Positions 15,914 through 25,544 of a DNA stretch of 64,000 nt are shown one piece after another. The notes under the pieces were generated by a model. It made no database searches, was not told the origin of the DNA, and worked only from the letters and a program-made list of their open reading frames with translations. Every line of letters begins with the position of its first letter. The first letter of the stretch is position 1. The translations under genes and the position numbers were made by a program. Source of the DNA: UBA6522 sp965262365 (GTDB taxonomy: Bacteria > Pseudomonadota > Gammaproteobacteria > Steroidobacterales > Rariloculaceae); the NCBI GenBank assembly GCA_965262365.1, contig OZ253541.1, forward strand, positions 4,526,001 through 4,590,000. The letters run 5' to 3'.

Positions 15914-17233
15914 TCAACCTGTCAGCGTTCTTAACAGGTTGCTGTAGTCCTCCTCGACCCGGGTTTCACTCTCTCGCAGCAATTTGACGCGGCGGCAGGC
16001 ATGGATCACTGTCGTATGATCGCGGCCGCCGAAGGCATCCCCAATCTCGGGCAAGCTGTGACTCGTCAATTCCCTTGCCAGGGCCATGGCGATCTGACGT
16101 GGACGGGTAATGGAACGGCTCCGGCGCTTGGAGTGCAAATCCCCGACACGGACCTTGAAGTATGCCGCGACGGTGCTTTGGATATTCTCGATGGTAACCA
16201 GTTTGGCATGCGAAGCCAGCAGGTCGCGCAACGAATGCTTGGTGGTTTCCAGGGTGATGGGTTTACCCGTAAAGCGAGATTCGGCAATTACCCGGCGAAG
16301 GGCGCCCTCCAGCTCGCGGACATTGGAACGGATACGCTGGGCGATGAAGAATGCGACCTTGTCCGGGAGATGTTCCCGCTCCGCGGCCGCCTTGCTCATC
16401 AGGATGGCAACGCTGGTCTCGAGTTCGGGTGGCTCGATAGCCACGGTCAGGCCCCAGCCGAAACGGGATTTGAGGCGTTCCTCCAGCCCTTTTACATCCT
16501 TCGGATAGCGGTCGCAGGCAAGGACAATGCGACGTTGCCCCTCAAGGAGCGCGTTAAAGGTGTGAAAGAATTCTTCCTGAGTGCGTTCCTTGCCGGCAAA
16601 AAGCTGAATGTCATCGATCAGCAGCGCGTCCAGGGAACGGTAGTGCCGCTTGAAGGCGTCAATGGTGTTGGTCTGAAAGCTATGCACCATATGCCTTACA
16701 AAGTCTTCGGACTGCACATAAACCACTTTCGTGCTGAATTCGCGCTCACGGATCAGATTGCCGATCGCGTGCAGGAGGTGTGTTTTTCCGAGTCCTACGC
16801 CGCCGTAAATGCACAATGGGTTATAGGCTCTTCCCGGGGCCGTGGCCACCTGGATGGCCCCGGCTCGCGCCAACTGATTGCTCTTGCCCTCAACAAAGTT
16901 TTCAAAGTTGAAATTGGGATCCAGCCGGCTGCTTGGCATGGCAGAACGCCTTCGAACCGGGGCGTCAGCCACGGCCCGGGCTTTGAGCGGCGGGCGGCGG
17001 CTGCCGACCTCAAGTTCCACGTTCAGCCCGCCGGCGACGGCAACGATATTGGAATAACAGTTTTGCTTCACCCAGTCGACCACAAACCGATTGGGGGCCA
17101 GCAATCGCAAGCCGTTATCGGTCTGCTCTGCCTGCAACGGCCGGATCCAGGTGTTGAATTCACTCTCCGTTAGCTCCAATTGCAGTGTTTTCAGGCACTG
17201 GTTCCAGAGAGAGGGCTGCGGTGCTGATGCCAC
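15914..17233 (-). CDS. dnaA: Chromosomal replication initiator DnaA
   Basis: 439 residues from the GTG at 17233, which gives the domain I start ASAPQPSLWNQCLKTL. The AAA+ domain has Walker A GGVGLGKTHLLHAIGN and Walker B LLIDDIQ. The C-terminal domain IV ends with the DnaA-box-reading helix GGRDHTTVIHACRRV. An AGGAA sits 12 bases upstream of the GTG, rather far, so the exact start is uncertain. It transcribes away from rpmH into dnaN. Confidence 0.97.
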   Translation of the reverse strand: MASAPQPSLWNQCLKTLQLELTESEFNTWIRPLQAEQTDNGLRLLAPNRFVVDWVKQNCYSNIVAVAGGLNVELEVGSRRPPLKARAVADAPVRRRSAMPSSRLDPNFNFENFVEGKSNQLARAGAIQVATAPGRAYNPLCIYGGVGLGKTHLLHAIGNLIREREFSTKVVYVQSEDFVRHMVHSFQTNTIDAFKRHYRSLDALLIDDIQLFAGKERTQEEFFHTFNALLEGQRRIVLACDRYPKDVKGLEERLKSRFGWGLTVAIEPPELETSVAILMSKAAAEREHLPDKVAFFIAQRIRSNVRELEGALRRVIAESRFTGKPITLETTKHSLRDLLASHAKLVTIENIQSTVAAYFKVRVGDLHSKRRSRSITRPRQIAMALARELTSHSLPEIGDAFGGRDHTTVIHACRRVKLLRESETRVEEDYSNLLRTLTG

Positions 17234-17549
17234 GATGATTGGTTGTTCCTGGTCGGCAGATATTGGAAAAGTGTCTGGTGCCCTTGAGCCCACACAAGTG
17301 TACCGTCCAAAGGCGCCGACTAGCCAGCCCGATTTTTTTCCGCCGGGGCTTTCGGACCGGATGCGTTCGCCGCAACTGTGCGCGCGCATCCCGGAAGGCC
17401 GGACAGCCCAACCGAAGCGCCGAAGTGCTGTCCGTCGCTATTGACAGACCCACTTCGCGCGCGTACAGTTGCGCCCTCTTTCTAGAAGCACATGTCCTTG
17501 TTTTGCTTGAAACTTTTCTGACCGGCCGTGACCGGGATGCGGACAACCC
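17234..17549. other. dnaA / rpmH divergent spacer
   Basis: 316 bases without a gene. It contains a good sigma-70 promoter for rpmH at 17441-17469 and a T8 run near 17330. I see no DnaA boxes matching the consensus here. Confidence 0.6.
17441..17469 (+). promoter_or_regulatory. Sigma-70 promoter for rpmH-rnpA-yidC
   Basis: TTGACA, a 17-base spacer and TACAGT, about 80 bases upstream of the rpmH start. Confidence 0.75.
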
Positions 17550-17684
17550 ATGAAGAGAACATTTCAGCCCAGTAACCTCCGGCGCAAACGTACCCATGGG
17601 TTCAGGGCGCGCATGGCGACAAAGGGCGGCCGTCTCGTGCTCAAGCGCCGGCGAGCGAAGGGCCGCGCGCGGCTCACACCCTAG
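17550..17684 (+). CDS. rpmH: 50S ribosomal protein L34
   Basis: 44-residue, strongly basic protein reading MKRTFQPSNLRRKR at the start and HGFRARMATKGGR in the middle, the invariant L34 pattern, ending in ARLTP. It is a core large-subunit protein. It lies directly upstream of rnpA and is divergent from dnaA, the usual origin-side arrangement. Confidence 0.98.
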   Translation: MKRTFQPSNLRRKRTHGFRARMATKGGRLVLKRRRAKGRARLTP

Positions 17685-17698
17685 AAACGCTTGTATCC

Positions 17699-18064
17699 GT
17701 GCAGCCGTCGGCAACATTCAGCCGCCGGAAACGCCTCACGTTGTCCCGCGAGTTCGGGCGGGTATTTGCCCGCCCCGCAAGATCCACGGATTCGTATTTC
17801 ACGGTACTCGCGCGGCCCGGTACCTGCGATAATCCGCGCCTGGGGCTGGCGATCTCCAAACGGGTCGCCAAAACGGCCTGCGCCAGGAACCGACTGCGAC
17901 GACTGAGCCGCGAGACCTTTCGCTGCCTGGAGTTGCCGGCCTGGGATTTTGTCGTCATGGCCAGGGCAAACGCTCCCCACGTGGAGAACAGCGTGCTACA
18001 ACGGAGCCTGAAGGCGCACTTCAATCGCATCGCCCGCAAGGCGAAGACGGGGCGTAATGGATAA
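17699..18064 (+). CDS. rnpA: Ribonuclease P protein component
   Basis: 121 residues from a GTG at 17699. The RNR signature is present as RLGLAISKRVAKTACARNRLRR, shown here by its key segment KRVAKTACARNRLRR, which contacts the RNase P RNA. RnpA helps mature tRNA 5' ends. Its 3' end overlaps the yidC start by 8 bases, so there is no yidD gene between them, unlike many relatives. Confidence 0.96.
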   Translation: MQPSATFSRRKRLTLSREFGRVFARPARSTDSYFTVLARPGTCDNPRLGLAISKRVAKTACARNRLRRLSRETFRCLELPAWDFVVMARANAPHVENSVLQRSLKAHFNRIARKAKTGRNG

Positions 18065-19697
18065 CGTCCGGGTAATTCTTTGGGCGACCTTCGGCCTCGT
18101 GCTCTGGCTTACCTACCGGGCCTGGTTGCTCCAGTATCCACCCGAGGCTCCCGCCGAGCCGACCCCGGCAGGGCAGACGGCGGGTGAGTTCGTCCCAGGC
18201 GGAGAAGCCGACCTGCCGCAGTTGGATCCGGCGGCGCCTCAACTGACCTTGCCCGCCAGCCAGACATCCGACCCCGGCCGCCCGATCCGGATTCGGACGG
18301 ATGTTTTCGATGCAGTAATCGATGGCCAGGGAGGCGACCTGGTGCGTGTCGACCTGCTCGAATACCCGTTGGACAAGAATGCCGATCCACCGGTGCCGGT
18401 GAGACTGCTGGACTTTGCGGGTGAGGATCGATGGGTCTACCAGACCGGGCTGCGCGGCACATCCGGCGAGGACGAACCGAATCATCTCGCCGGATTCTCC
18501 GCAGCCCGCAGCGAGTACCAGCTCTCGGGATCGGGGGATGAACTCACCGTCAGCCTGGATTGGCAGGCAGCCGGCCCGCTGCGGGCGAGAAAGGTCTATA
18601 CATTCCGACGCGGTCAATACGCCGTGGACCTGAACCTCATCGTCGAGAATGGCGGCGATGCCGCCTGGAACGGGGTAGCCTACGCGCAATTGTTGAGGCG
18701 TCACAATCCGGTGGGCCGCTCGTTCACCTCGGTCGATTCATACTCCTTCACAGGTCCTGTGCTCTATGACGGCGATTCTTTCGAGAAGCTGGACGTCGAC
18801 GATCTGCTCACCGAACCCATCAACCAGAGTCTGGCCGGCGGCTGGCATGCGAGCATTCAGCATCATTTTCTTGCCGCCGCGGTGCCGACCCCGCAGGAAG
18901 AGATTCACTACCAGGCGTCCGCTCGGGGAGCCGACTACGTTCTCAGCGCGGTCACCAACGTGGTCGAGGTCGCGGCCGGCGAAAGCCGGGACTTCCATTT
19001 CACGCTGTTCGTCGGCCCCAAGCTTCAGGATCAGCTTTCCGCTGCCGGGCCGCGCCTGGACCTTACCGTGGACTACGGGATCTTTACCTTCCTCGCGCTG
19101 CCGCTTTTCTGGGTTCTGGACAAGATCCACGGGTTTGTCGGAAATTGGGGCTGGTCGATCATTGTCACTACCCTGTTGATCAAGCTGGCGTTCTACAAGC
19201 TCACCGAAACCAGCGGCCGTTCGATGGCGAAGATGCGCAAGCTGCAGCCTCGAATGAAGGCCCTGCAGGAGACCTACAAGGACAATCGCGAAGAACTCAG
19301 TCGTCACATGATGGAGCTTTACAAGCGTGAAAAGGTCAACCCGGCGGCCGGCTGTCTGCCCATCCTGATCCAGATGCCGTTTTTCTTCGCCTTCTACTGG
19401 GTATTGATCGAAAGCGTCGAACTTCGCCAGGCACCCTTCATGCTCTGGATCGACGATCTGTCCGCTCGGGATCCCTATTTCGTCCTGCCGCTGCTCATGG
19501 GTGCGGCGATGCTGATCCAGACTCGCCTGAACCCGGCCCCGCCGGATCCCATTCAGGCGCGGGTCATGCAAATCATGCCCATCATGTTTACAGGCTTTTT
19601 CGCGTTCTTTCCGGCCGGCCTGGTTCTCTACTGGCTAACCAACACCGGGCTCTCCATCCTGCAGCAGTGGCGGATCAACAAGATCATTGCCGCCTGA
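18057..19697 (+). CDS. yidC: Membrane protein insertase YidC
   Basis: 546 residues, typical of Gram-negative YidC. An N-terminal membrane anchor (about 5-22) is followed by a large periplasmic beta-sandwich domain (about 65-325), then the conserved insertase core from about residue 340 with five membrane segments, including NPAAGCLPILIQMPFFFAFY and the final GLVLYWLTNTGLSILQQW. It inserts and folds inner-membrane proteins alone or with SecYEG. It is translationally coupled to rnpA. Confidence 0.97.
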   Translation: MDNVRVILWATFGLVLWLTYRAWLLQYPPEAPAEPTPAGQTAGEFVPGGEADLPQLDPAAPQLTLPASQTSDPGRPIRIRTDVFDAVIDGQGGDLVRVDLLEYPLDKNADPPVPVRLLDFAGEDRWVYQTGLRGTSGEDEPNHLAGFSAARSEYQLSGSGDELTVSLDWQAAGPLRARKVYTFRRGQYAVDLNLIVENGGDAAWNGVAYAQLLRRHNPVGRSFTSVDSYSFTGPVLYDGDSFEKLDVDDLLTEPINQSLAGGWHASIQHHFLAAAVPTPQEEIHYQASARGADYVLSAVTNVVEVAAGESRDFHFTLFVGPKLQDQLSAAGPRLDLTVDYGIFTFLALPLFWVLDKIHGFVGNWGWSIIVTTLLIKLAFYKLTETSGRSMAKMRKLQPRMKALQETYKDNREELSRHMMELYKREKVNPAAGCLPILIQMPFFFAFYWVLIESVELRQAPFMLWIDDLSARDPYFVLPLLMGAAMLIQTRLNPAPPDPIQARVMQIMPIMFTGFFAFFPAGLVLYWLTNTGLSILQQWRINKIIAA

Positions 19698-19758
19698 CGG
19701 TTTCTTGCCGTCCGGATAATTGGGTTTCAACCTGCCGTGCGAGCGAAGGACGGGACTA

Positions 19759-21108
19759 TTGGCATACGACGACACGATTGCGGCGCTTGCCACCCCGCCG
19801 GGAAGGGGGGCGATTTCGATCGTTCGTGTTTCCGGCGCTGAGGCGTTGACCATCGGCGTGGAACTGGCCGGCCTGCGGCCGCAACCACGCCATGCGCATG
19901 TGTGTACGTTCCGGGACGAGGCGGGCCTGCCGGTGGACCGCGGCATGGTGCTGTTCTTTCCGGGCCCCGGGTCGTCCACCGGTGAAGATGTCGTCGAACT
20001 GCACGGTCACGGCGGCATGGTGGTCAGCGACTGGCTCTTGAATCAGGCGTTCCGACTGGGCGCGCGGCCGGCAGAACCCGGGGAATTCACGCTGCGCGCG
20101 TTCCTGAACGACAAGCTGGATCTGGCCCAGGCCGAAGCCGTCGCGGACCTGGTTGACAGCGGTTCACGGGTTGCCGCCCGCGCGGCCGCCCGCTCACTGT
20201 GCGGCGCGTTTTCGAAGCGCGTAGAGGAACTGCAGACGGCGCTGACCGCCTTGCGAGTCCGTTTGGAGGCCTGGCTGGACTTCCCGGACGAAGAGCTGGA
20301 GCTGGATCCCGACGGTGATCTCGAAGCGGGATTCCGCTTTGTCACGAAGTTGCTCGAGCGGTTGCTGGACGAGGCAAGGCAAGGTGCCGTGCTTCGTGAC
20401 GGCCTTGACGTCGTGATCGCCGGGCCGCCCAATGCGGGGAAGTCGAGTCTGATGAACCGTCTGGCCGGCTACGACGCCGCCATCGTCACCAGGATCCCCG
20501 GGACCACCCGCGATCCGCTGCGGGAGTACCTGTCGGTGGACGGGTTGCCTGTCTGCATTACGGATACTGCTGGGCTCAGGTCGGCGGCCGACCCGGTGGA
20601 AGCCGAGGGCGTGCGGCGGGCGCAGCGGGCGGTGGAGCGCGCTGATCGCGTTCTGTGGATGGTGGATGTTCGCGACGATTTGCCCGCCGAACTTGCTCGA
20701 GCTCGAACCGAAGTCGCCGGCGATGCCGCCCTCACGGTCATTCGGAACAAGGTCGATCTGGTATCCGCGGGGCCCGGCCTCGAGGAATACGAAGGTCTTC
20801 CGGTTATCCGGCTCTCGGCCCTCACCGGGGAGGGAACGGAGCTGTTGAGGGATCATCTCAAGGGGATTTCGGGTTTCGGAGGGGACGCTCCCGGCACCTT
20901 CAGCGCCCGGTCCCGCCATCTGGACGCGCTGCTGCGAGCCCGGTCCCATGTTCGGGACGGGTTCCATCAACTGCAGGCGCAAAGGGCGCTGGAACTGGCC
21001 GCGGAAGAATTGCGGTCGGCCCAGGGCGCGCTGGGCGAGTTGACCGGTGAGGTCACGAGCGACGATTTGCTTGGCGAGATATTCGCAAGCTTCTGTATCG
21101 GCAAGTAG
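19759..21108 (+). CDS. mnmE: tRNA uridine-5-carboxymethylaminomethyl modification GTPase MnmE
   Basis: 449 residues from a TTG at 19759, chosen because GAAGGA lies upstream and the product then starts MAYDDTIAALATPPGRG. The N-terminal folate-binding domain, the helical domain and the inserted G domain are all visible. The G1 motif is GPPNAGKSSLMN, G2/G3 are GTTRD and DTAG, and G4 is NKVD. The C-terminus ends FCIGK, whose cysteine is conserved. With MnmG it modifies wobble U34 of several tRNAs. MnmG is encoded about 0.8 kb downstream. Confidence 0.97.
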   Translation: MAYDDTIAALATPPGRGAISIVRVSGAEALTIGVELAGLRPQPRHAHVCTFRDEAGLPVDRGMVLFFPGPGSSTGEDVVELHGHGGMVVSDWLLNQAFRLGARPAEPGEFTLRAFLNDKLDLAQAEAVADLVDSGSRVAARAAARSLCGAFSKRVEELQTALTALRVRLEAWLDFPDEELELDPDGDLEAGFRFVTKLLERLLDEARQGAVLRDGLDVVIAGPPNAGKSSLMNRLAGYDAAIVTRIPGTTRDPLREYLSVDGLPVCITDTAGLRSAADPVEAEGVRRAQRAVERADRVLWMVDVRDDLPAELARARTEVAGDAALTVIRNKVDLVSAGPGLEEYEGLPVIRLSALTGEGTELLRDHLKGISGFGGDAPGTFSARSRHLDALLRARSHVRDGFHQLQAQRALELAAEELRSAQGALGELTGEVTSDDLLGEIFASFCIGK

Positions 21109-21714
21109 ATGATGAGTTACCGTCGCCGCATGATTTCAGGTATGTCGGCAACGCTGGACCGCCAGCGCCGTTTCCTGGGGACCCTGGTCAAAGAGCCGTT
21201 TTCGGTGGGTGCGGTGGCGCCAAGCAGCCGGCGACTGGCCAATCACATGGTGGCGGACATCGTTCCCGGCTCGCGGGTCATCGAGTTGGGGGCGGGGACG
21301 GGGGCGCTGACGCGGGCGATCCTGGATTCCGGCGTGAACGCTGCCGACCTTCTCGTGATCGAGCAAAACGAAGCCTTCTCGGAGATGTTGCGCAAGCGAT
21401 TCCCCGGTGTTGCCGTCATTACCGGCAACGCGCTTGGACTCAACCGGCATGCCGACGCATTGCCCGGACCTGTGGACTTCGTGGTCAGCGGGTTGCCATT
21501 GCTGCTCTTTACCCCCGGGCGCAAGCTCCGCTTGCTGTACCAGGTGTTCTCGGTCCTGACCGAGGGAGGGGCGTTCCACCAATTTACCTACGGTGGACGC
21601 TGCCCTGTTGAACGCGCGGTCCTGCGGCGTCTCGGCCTTGAGGCTACCTTGCTGCGATTTACGCCGATGAACGTGCCGCCGGCCTTCGTGTATCGGTTGC
21701 AGAGGCGCCGATAG
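21109..21714 (+). CDS. PmtA-like SAM-dependent methyltransferase (phospholipid N-methyltransferase family)
   Basis: 201 residues starting the base after the mnmE stop. The SAM-binding motif I is VIELGAGTGALTRAIL, followed by LLVIEQNEAF (motif II) and DFVVSGLPLLLF (motif IV-like). The N-terminal FVKEPFSVGAVAPSS-like segment and the GLPLL motif match the small methyltransferases related to PmtA of alphaproteobacteria, which methylate phosphatidylethanolamine. rRNA dimethyladenosine transferases share motif I but have a longer C-terminus. Lipid substrate is family inference. Immediate coupling to mnmE suggests co-transcription, not shared function. Confidence 0.8.
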   Translation: MMSYRRRMISGMSATLDRQRRFLGTLVKEPFSVGAVAPSSRRLANHMVADIVPGSRVIELGAGTGALTRAILDSGVNAADLLVIEQNEAFSEMLRKRFPGVAVITGNALGLNRHADALPGPVDFVVSGLPLLLFTPGRKLRLLYQVFSVLTEGGAFHQFTYGGRCPVERAVLRRLGLEATLLRFTPMNVPPAFVYRLQRRR

Positions 21715-21932
21715 AAAACGCGCCTCGGCCTGCCGGCATGAGCGCGTCACTCCAATCAGCCGGACTCCCTCAATCTACACGGATACGCACGCCGACGCCC
21801 GGCAAATCCCTGCACACCAACTCCAGCACCGCGACGCCAAACCACCAAACCACGAGGCGAGACAGGGCGCCCCGAAACAAATCCCTGCAACATGGATACT
21901 GCTAGAATTCGCCCCTGCGAATGCGAACGACC

Positions 21933-23830
21933 ATGGACTATCCCGAACAATTCGACTGCATCGTGGTGGGCGGAGGCCACGCCGGAACCGAGGCGGCTCT
22001 CGCCGCGGCGAGAGCCGGCGCACGCACGCTGCTGCTGACCCACAATCTCGATACGCTCGGGCAGATGAGCTGCAATCCGGCCATCGGCGGTATCGGCAAG
22101 GGTCACCTGGCGCGGGAGATCGATGCGCTCGGCGGCGCCATGGCACGCGCCGCGGACCGCGCGGGCATCCACTTTCGCACGCTCAATGCCAGCAAGGGAC
22201 CAGCGGTCCGTGCCACGCGGGCGCAGGCAGACAGGGTGCTCTACCGCAAGACCATTCGTCGGATGCTGGAATCGCAACCCGGGCTGAGCCTGCTGCAGCA
22301 AGGTGTCGAAGATCTGTTGCTGCGCGGTGGCCGGGTACAGGGCGTGGTCACCCGTATGGGCCTTCGGATCACCGCGCGGACCGTGGTGTTGACGGTGGGA
22401 ACCTTCCTGTCCGGCCGGATCCACGTCGGCAGCGCCAGCCACGCCGGTGGCCGGGCCGGCGATCCCGCGTCGACAAGGCTTGCCGAACGACTGCGCGAAA
22501 TGAATCTCAAGGTGGGTCGGCTCAAGACCGGGACTCCGCCGCGAATCGACGGGCGGAGCATCGACTTCAGCCGACTGGCGCCGCAACCGGGGGACGATCC
22601 CGCCCCGGTGTTCTCGTTCCTGGGCCGGCGCGCCGAACACCCACGGCAGGTGCCCTGTTACATCACCCACACCACGGAGAGAACCACGAGATCATCCGCG
22701 CCAATCTGGATCGTTCACCCATGTTCAGCGGGGCCATCGAGGGAGCGGGTCCGAGATACTGTCCGTCGATCGAAGACAAGGTTGTCCGATTCGCCGACAA
22801 GGGCTCGCACCAGGTGTTCGTCGAGCCCGAGGGCCTCGACACCCACGAAATCTACCCCAACGGCATTTCCACCAGTCTGCCGTTCGACGTGCAACATCAG
22901 TTCGTGCGCTCCATCGGCGGTTTCGAGAAGGCGCAAATCACTCGTCCCGGCTATGCGATCGAGTACGACTTCTTCGATCCCAGGGAACTGGAGCCGAGCC
23001 TGCGCACCAAGGCGGTTGCCGGGCTCTATTTCGCCGGGCAGATCAACGGCACCACCGGCTACGAAGAGGCCGCCGCCCAGGGACTCGTCGCCGGGATCAA
23101 CGCCGCGCGGGAAAGCCGCGGCCTGCCGGCCTGGTATCCGCGCCGCGACGAGGCTTACATCGGCGTGCTGATCGATGATCTGGTCACCAATGGCACGATG
23201 GAGCCGTATCGCATGTTCACCTCGCGCGCCGAATACCGGCTGTCGCTGCGCGAGGACAACGCCGATCTGCGGCTGACGCCCAGGGGCCGGGAGCTTGGAA
23301 TCGTCAAAGACGAACGCTGGCGAAGTTTCGAGACCAAGCAGAGCATCATTCATGCGGAGACTGAACGGCTCGCCGCCATCGTGGTGCGGCCCCAGGACGT
23401 TCCGACCGGATATCCTGTCGGAGCGCTGCGACGGGACACGCCGGCGCACCAGCTCTTGCGGCGGCCCGAGTGCCGCTACGATGATCTGGTGGCGTTGCCG
23501 CGAGTGGGTTCCAGTGGCGATGCCGGGAAGTTGTACGAAGAAATGTATTCGCAGGTGGCCGGGCAACTGGAGATTCAGGCCCGCTATCAGGGCTACATCG
23601 AGCGCCAGTCCCGAGATATCGAAAGACAGCGCAAGCACCAGAGTACGCTCTTGCCCGCCGGGCTGGACTATTCCAGTGTGCAGGGTCTTTCCAACGAGGT
23701 GCGGGAAAAGCTCGCCCGGGTGCGGCCCGCGAGCATCGGTCAGGCGGCGCGCATATCCGGCGTCACGCCGGCAGCGGTGTCGCTGCTGCTGATTCACCTG
23801 AAGAAACGCGAGTATCGCGAGAGCGCCTGA
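21933..23830 (+). pseudogene. mnmG: tRNA modification enzyme MnmG, interrupted by one-base frameshift
   Basis: With one base restored this would be a normal 632-residue MnmG (E. coli 629). The FAD-binding N-terminus (FDCIVVGGGHAGTEAA, LGQMSCNPAIGGIGKGHL) runs in one frame up to TERT near 22685. The rest (HEIIRANLDRSP onward, including SIEDKVVRFADK and GYEEAAAQG) continues in the next frame to the stop at 23830. Inserting a single C in the CC run at 22684-22685 restores the expected ITHTTERTHEIIRANLDRSP. Both halves remain well conserved, so either the change is very recent or it is a sequencing/assembly error; I favour the latter. ATG 21933 is preferred over ATG 21921. Confidence 0.9.
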
Positions 23831-23850
23831 GCGCATACCGGAGTCAACTC

Positions 23851-25482
23851 ATGAAAGCGAATTTCCGGATATTGACGACCCTGGCGGTGGCCGGCATGGT
23901 CGGATGCGGCAGCGATCCCGAACAAACGGTGGCGGTCGGCGGCGCGAGCGGAGACGAACTCGCGCAGAACCAGGTGCTGCGGTGGGGCAACGGCGCGGAA
24001 CCGGGCTCTCTCGACCCCCACCGTACCCAGGGCGTACCCGGCTCCAACATCGGCCGCGATCTCTTCGAGGGGCTCTTGAGCGAGGCGGCGGACGGGACCG
24101 TCATAGGCGGCGCGGCAGAGTCCTGGGAACTCAGCGACGACGGCAAGACGTACCGCTTTTCTCTGCGTCCCGAAGCACGCTGGTCCAACGGCGATCCGGT
24201 CACTGCGGACGATTTCGTCTACAGCATGCGGCGCAGCCTGGACCCTGCGACGCTGTCGAACTACACCTTCATCCTCAATCCGATCCTGAACGCAGAAGAG
24301 GTGGCGGCGGGGCAGCTACCCACATCCGAGGTGGGCGTCCGGGCGCTTGATACGCACACGCTGGAAATTCAGCTTGAGAACACTACGCCATACTTTCTCG
24401 GGCTACTGACCCATTCCGCCAGTTATCCGGTTCATCCGCCCAGCGTCGAAACGCATGGCAATCAGTACGCGCGCCCGGGCAATCTGGTGTCCAATGGCGC
24501 CTACCGGCTCGAGGAATGGGTCGTGCAATCCCACGTGAAGCTGGTCCGCAATGAGAATTACCGGGATAACGGGAATACGACGATCGACGAGGTCTGGTAC
24601 TACCCTACTGAGGATCAGACGGCCGAACTCAGCCGTTTCCGGGCCGGCGAGCTGGATCTCTCCAACGCTATTCCCAAGAGGCAAGTGGACTGGATTCTGG
24701 AAAACCTGCCCGATGAGTTGGTCATCTCACCCTATTTGGGCGTCTACTATTTTGGTTTCAATACGACCCGTCCACCATTCGAGAACAACCCGGAACTTCG
24801 CCGCGCACTGTCCCTGGCCGTGGATCGGGACATCATCACGGGACAGGTTACCAACGCCGGTGAGGTCCCGGCCTACGGCTGGGTCCCGCCGGTGCAGAAC
24901 TACACGGGCCAGCAAATGCCCGAGGCTGCCTGGACCCAGGAAGAGCGGGTCGCGGAGGCGCGCCGGCTCTACGCGCTCGCTGGCTACTCGGACGAGAATC
25001 CCCTGCGCACACGGATCCTCTACAACACCCAGGAGGATCACAAGCGCATCGCCGTCGCCATCGCGTCCATGTGGAAACAAACCCTGGGTGTGGAAGTCGA
25101 GATACTCAACCAGGAGTGGAAGGTTTTCCTGGATACGCGACAGCAGAAGATCGAGACTGAAGTTTATCGGAGCGGATGGATAGGCGACTACAATGATGCC
25201 TACACATTCGCGGAATTGTTCGCCTCGGGCGGCGGACTCAACCATACCGGATACTCGAGTCCGGACTACGACCGACTGCTTGGGGAAGCCTCGGCGGAAG
25301 GGGATCTGAAGCGCCGCGCTGAACTCCTCCAACAGGCCGAGCGCGTATTGCTGGAGGACTTGCCGATCATGCCGCTGTATTTCTACGTCACCGCGCGTCT
25401 GGTAAGACCCTGGGTGGGCGGCTATACCCCCAATATCATGGATCACCACAGATCCAAAAACTTCTATATCCTCGAGCACTAG
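23851..25482 (+). CDS. oppA: Peptide ABC transporter substrate-binding lipoprotein (OppA-like)
   Basis: 543 residues with a lipoprotein signal ending MVGC, then a family 5 solute-binding domain. The start NQVLRWGNGAEPGSLDPHRTQG, summarised by EPGSLDPH, and the motif TYRFSLRPEARWSNGDPVTA-type segment (FSLRPEARWSNGDP) are characteristic of OppA/MppA-like proteins that bind oligopeptides or murein peptides. It heads a complete transporter with the next three genes. The ligand cannot be read from sequence. Confidence 0.92.
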   Translation: MKANFRILTTLAVAGMVGCGSDPEQTVAVGGASGDELAQNQVLRWGNGAEPGSLDPHRTQGVPGSNIGRDLFEGLLSEAADGTVIGGAAESWELSDDGKTYRFSLRPEARWSNGDPVTADDFVYSMRRSLDPATLSNYTFILNPILNAEEVAAGQLPTSEVGVRALDTHTLEIQLENTTPYFLGLLTHSASYPVHPPSVETHGNQYARPGNLVSNGAYRLEEWVVQSHVKLVRNENYRDNGNTTIDEVWYYPTEDQTAELSRFRAGELDLSNAIPKRQVDWILENLPDELVISPYLGVYYFGFNTTRPPFENNPELRRALSLAVDRDIITGQVTNAGEVPAYGWVPPVQNYTGQQMPEAAWTQEERVAEARRLYALAGYSDENPLRTRILYNTQEDHKRIAVAIASMWKQTLGVEVEILNQEWKVFLDTRQQKIETEVYRSGWIGDYNDAYTFAELFASGGGLNHTGYSSPDYDRLLGEASAEGDLKRRAELLQQAERVLLEDLPIMPLYFYVTARLVRPWVGGYTPNIMDHHRSKNFYILEH

Positions 25483-25544
25483 TTCAACCATCGCGGCCGG
25501 GGTCCTGGTAGAGCAATTGGGCAGGAAAGGACGAGGGTAAGCCG

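Noticed and set aside
21809..21900. 12-base direct repeat CAAATCCCTGCA in the mnmG leader
   Set aside because: Two copies only, no symmetry; chance is likely.
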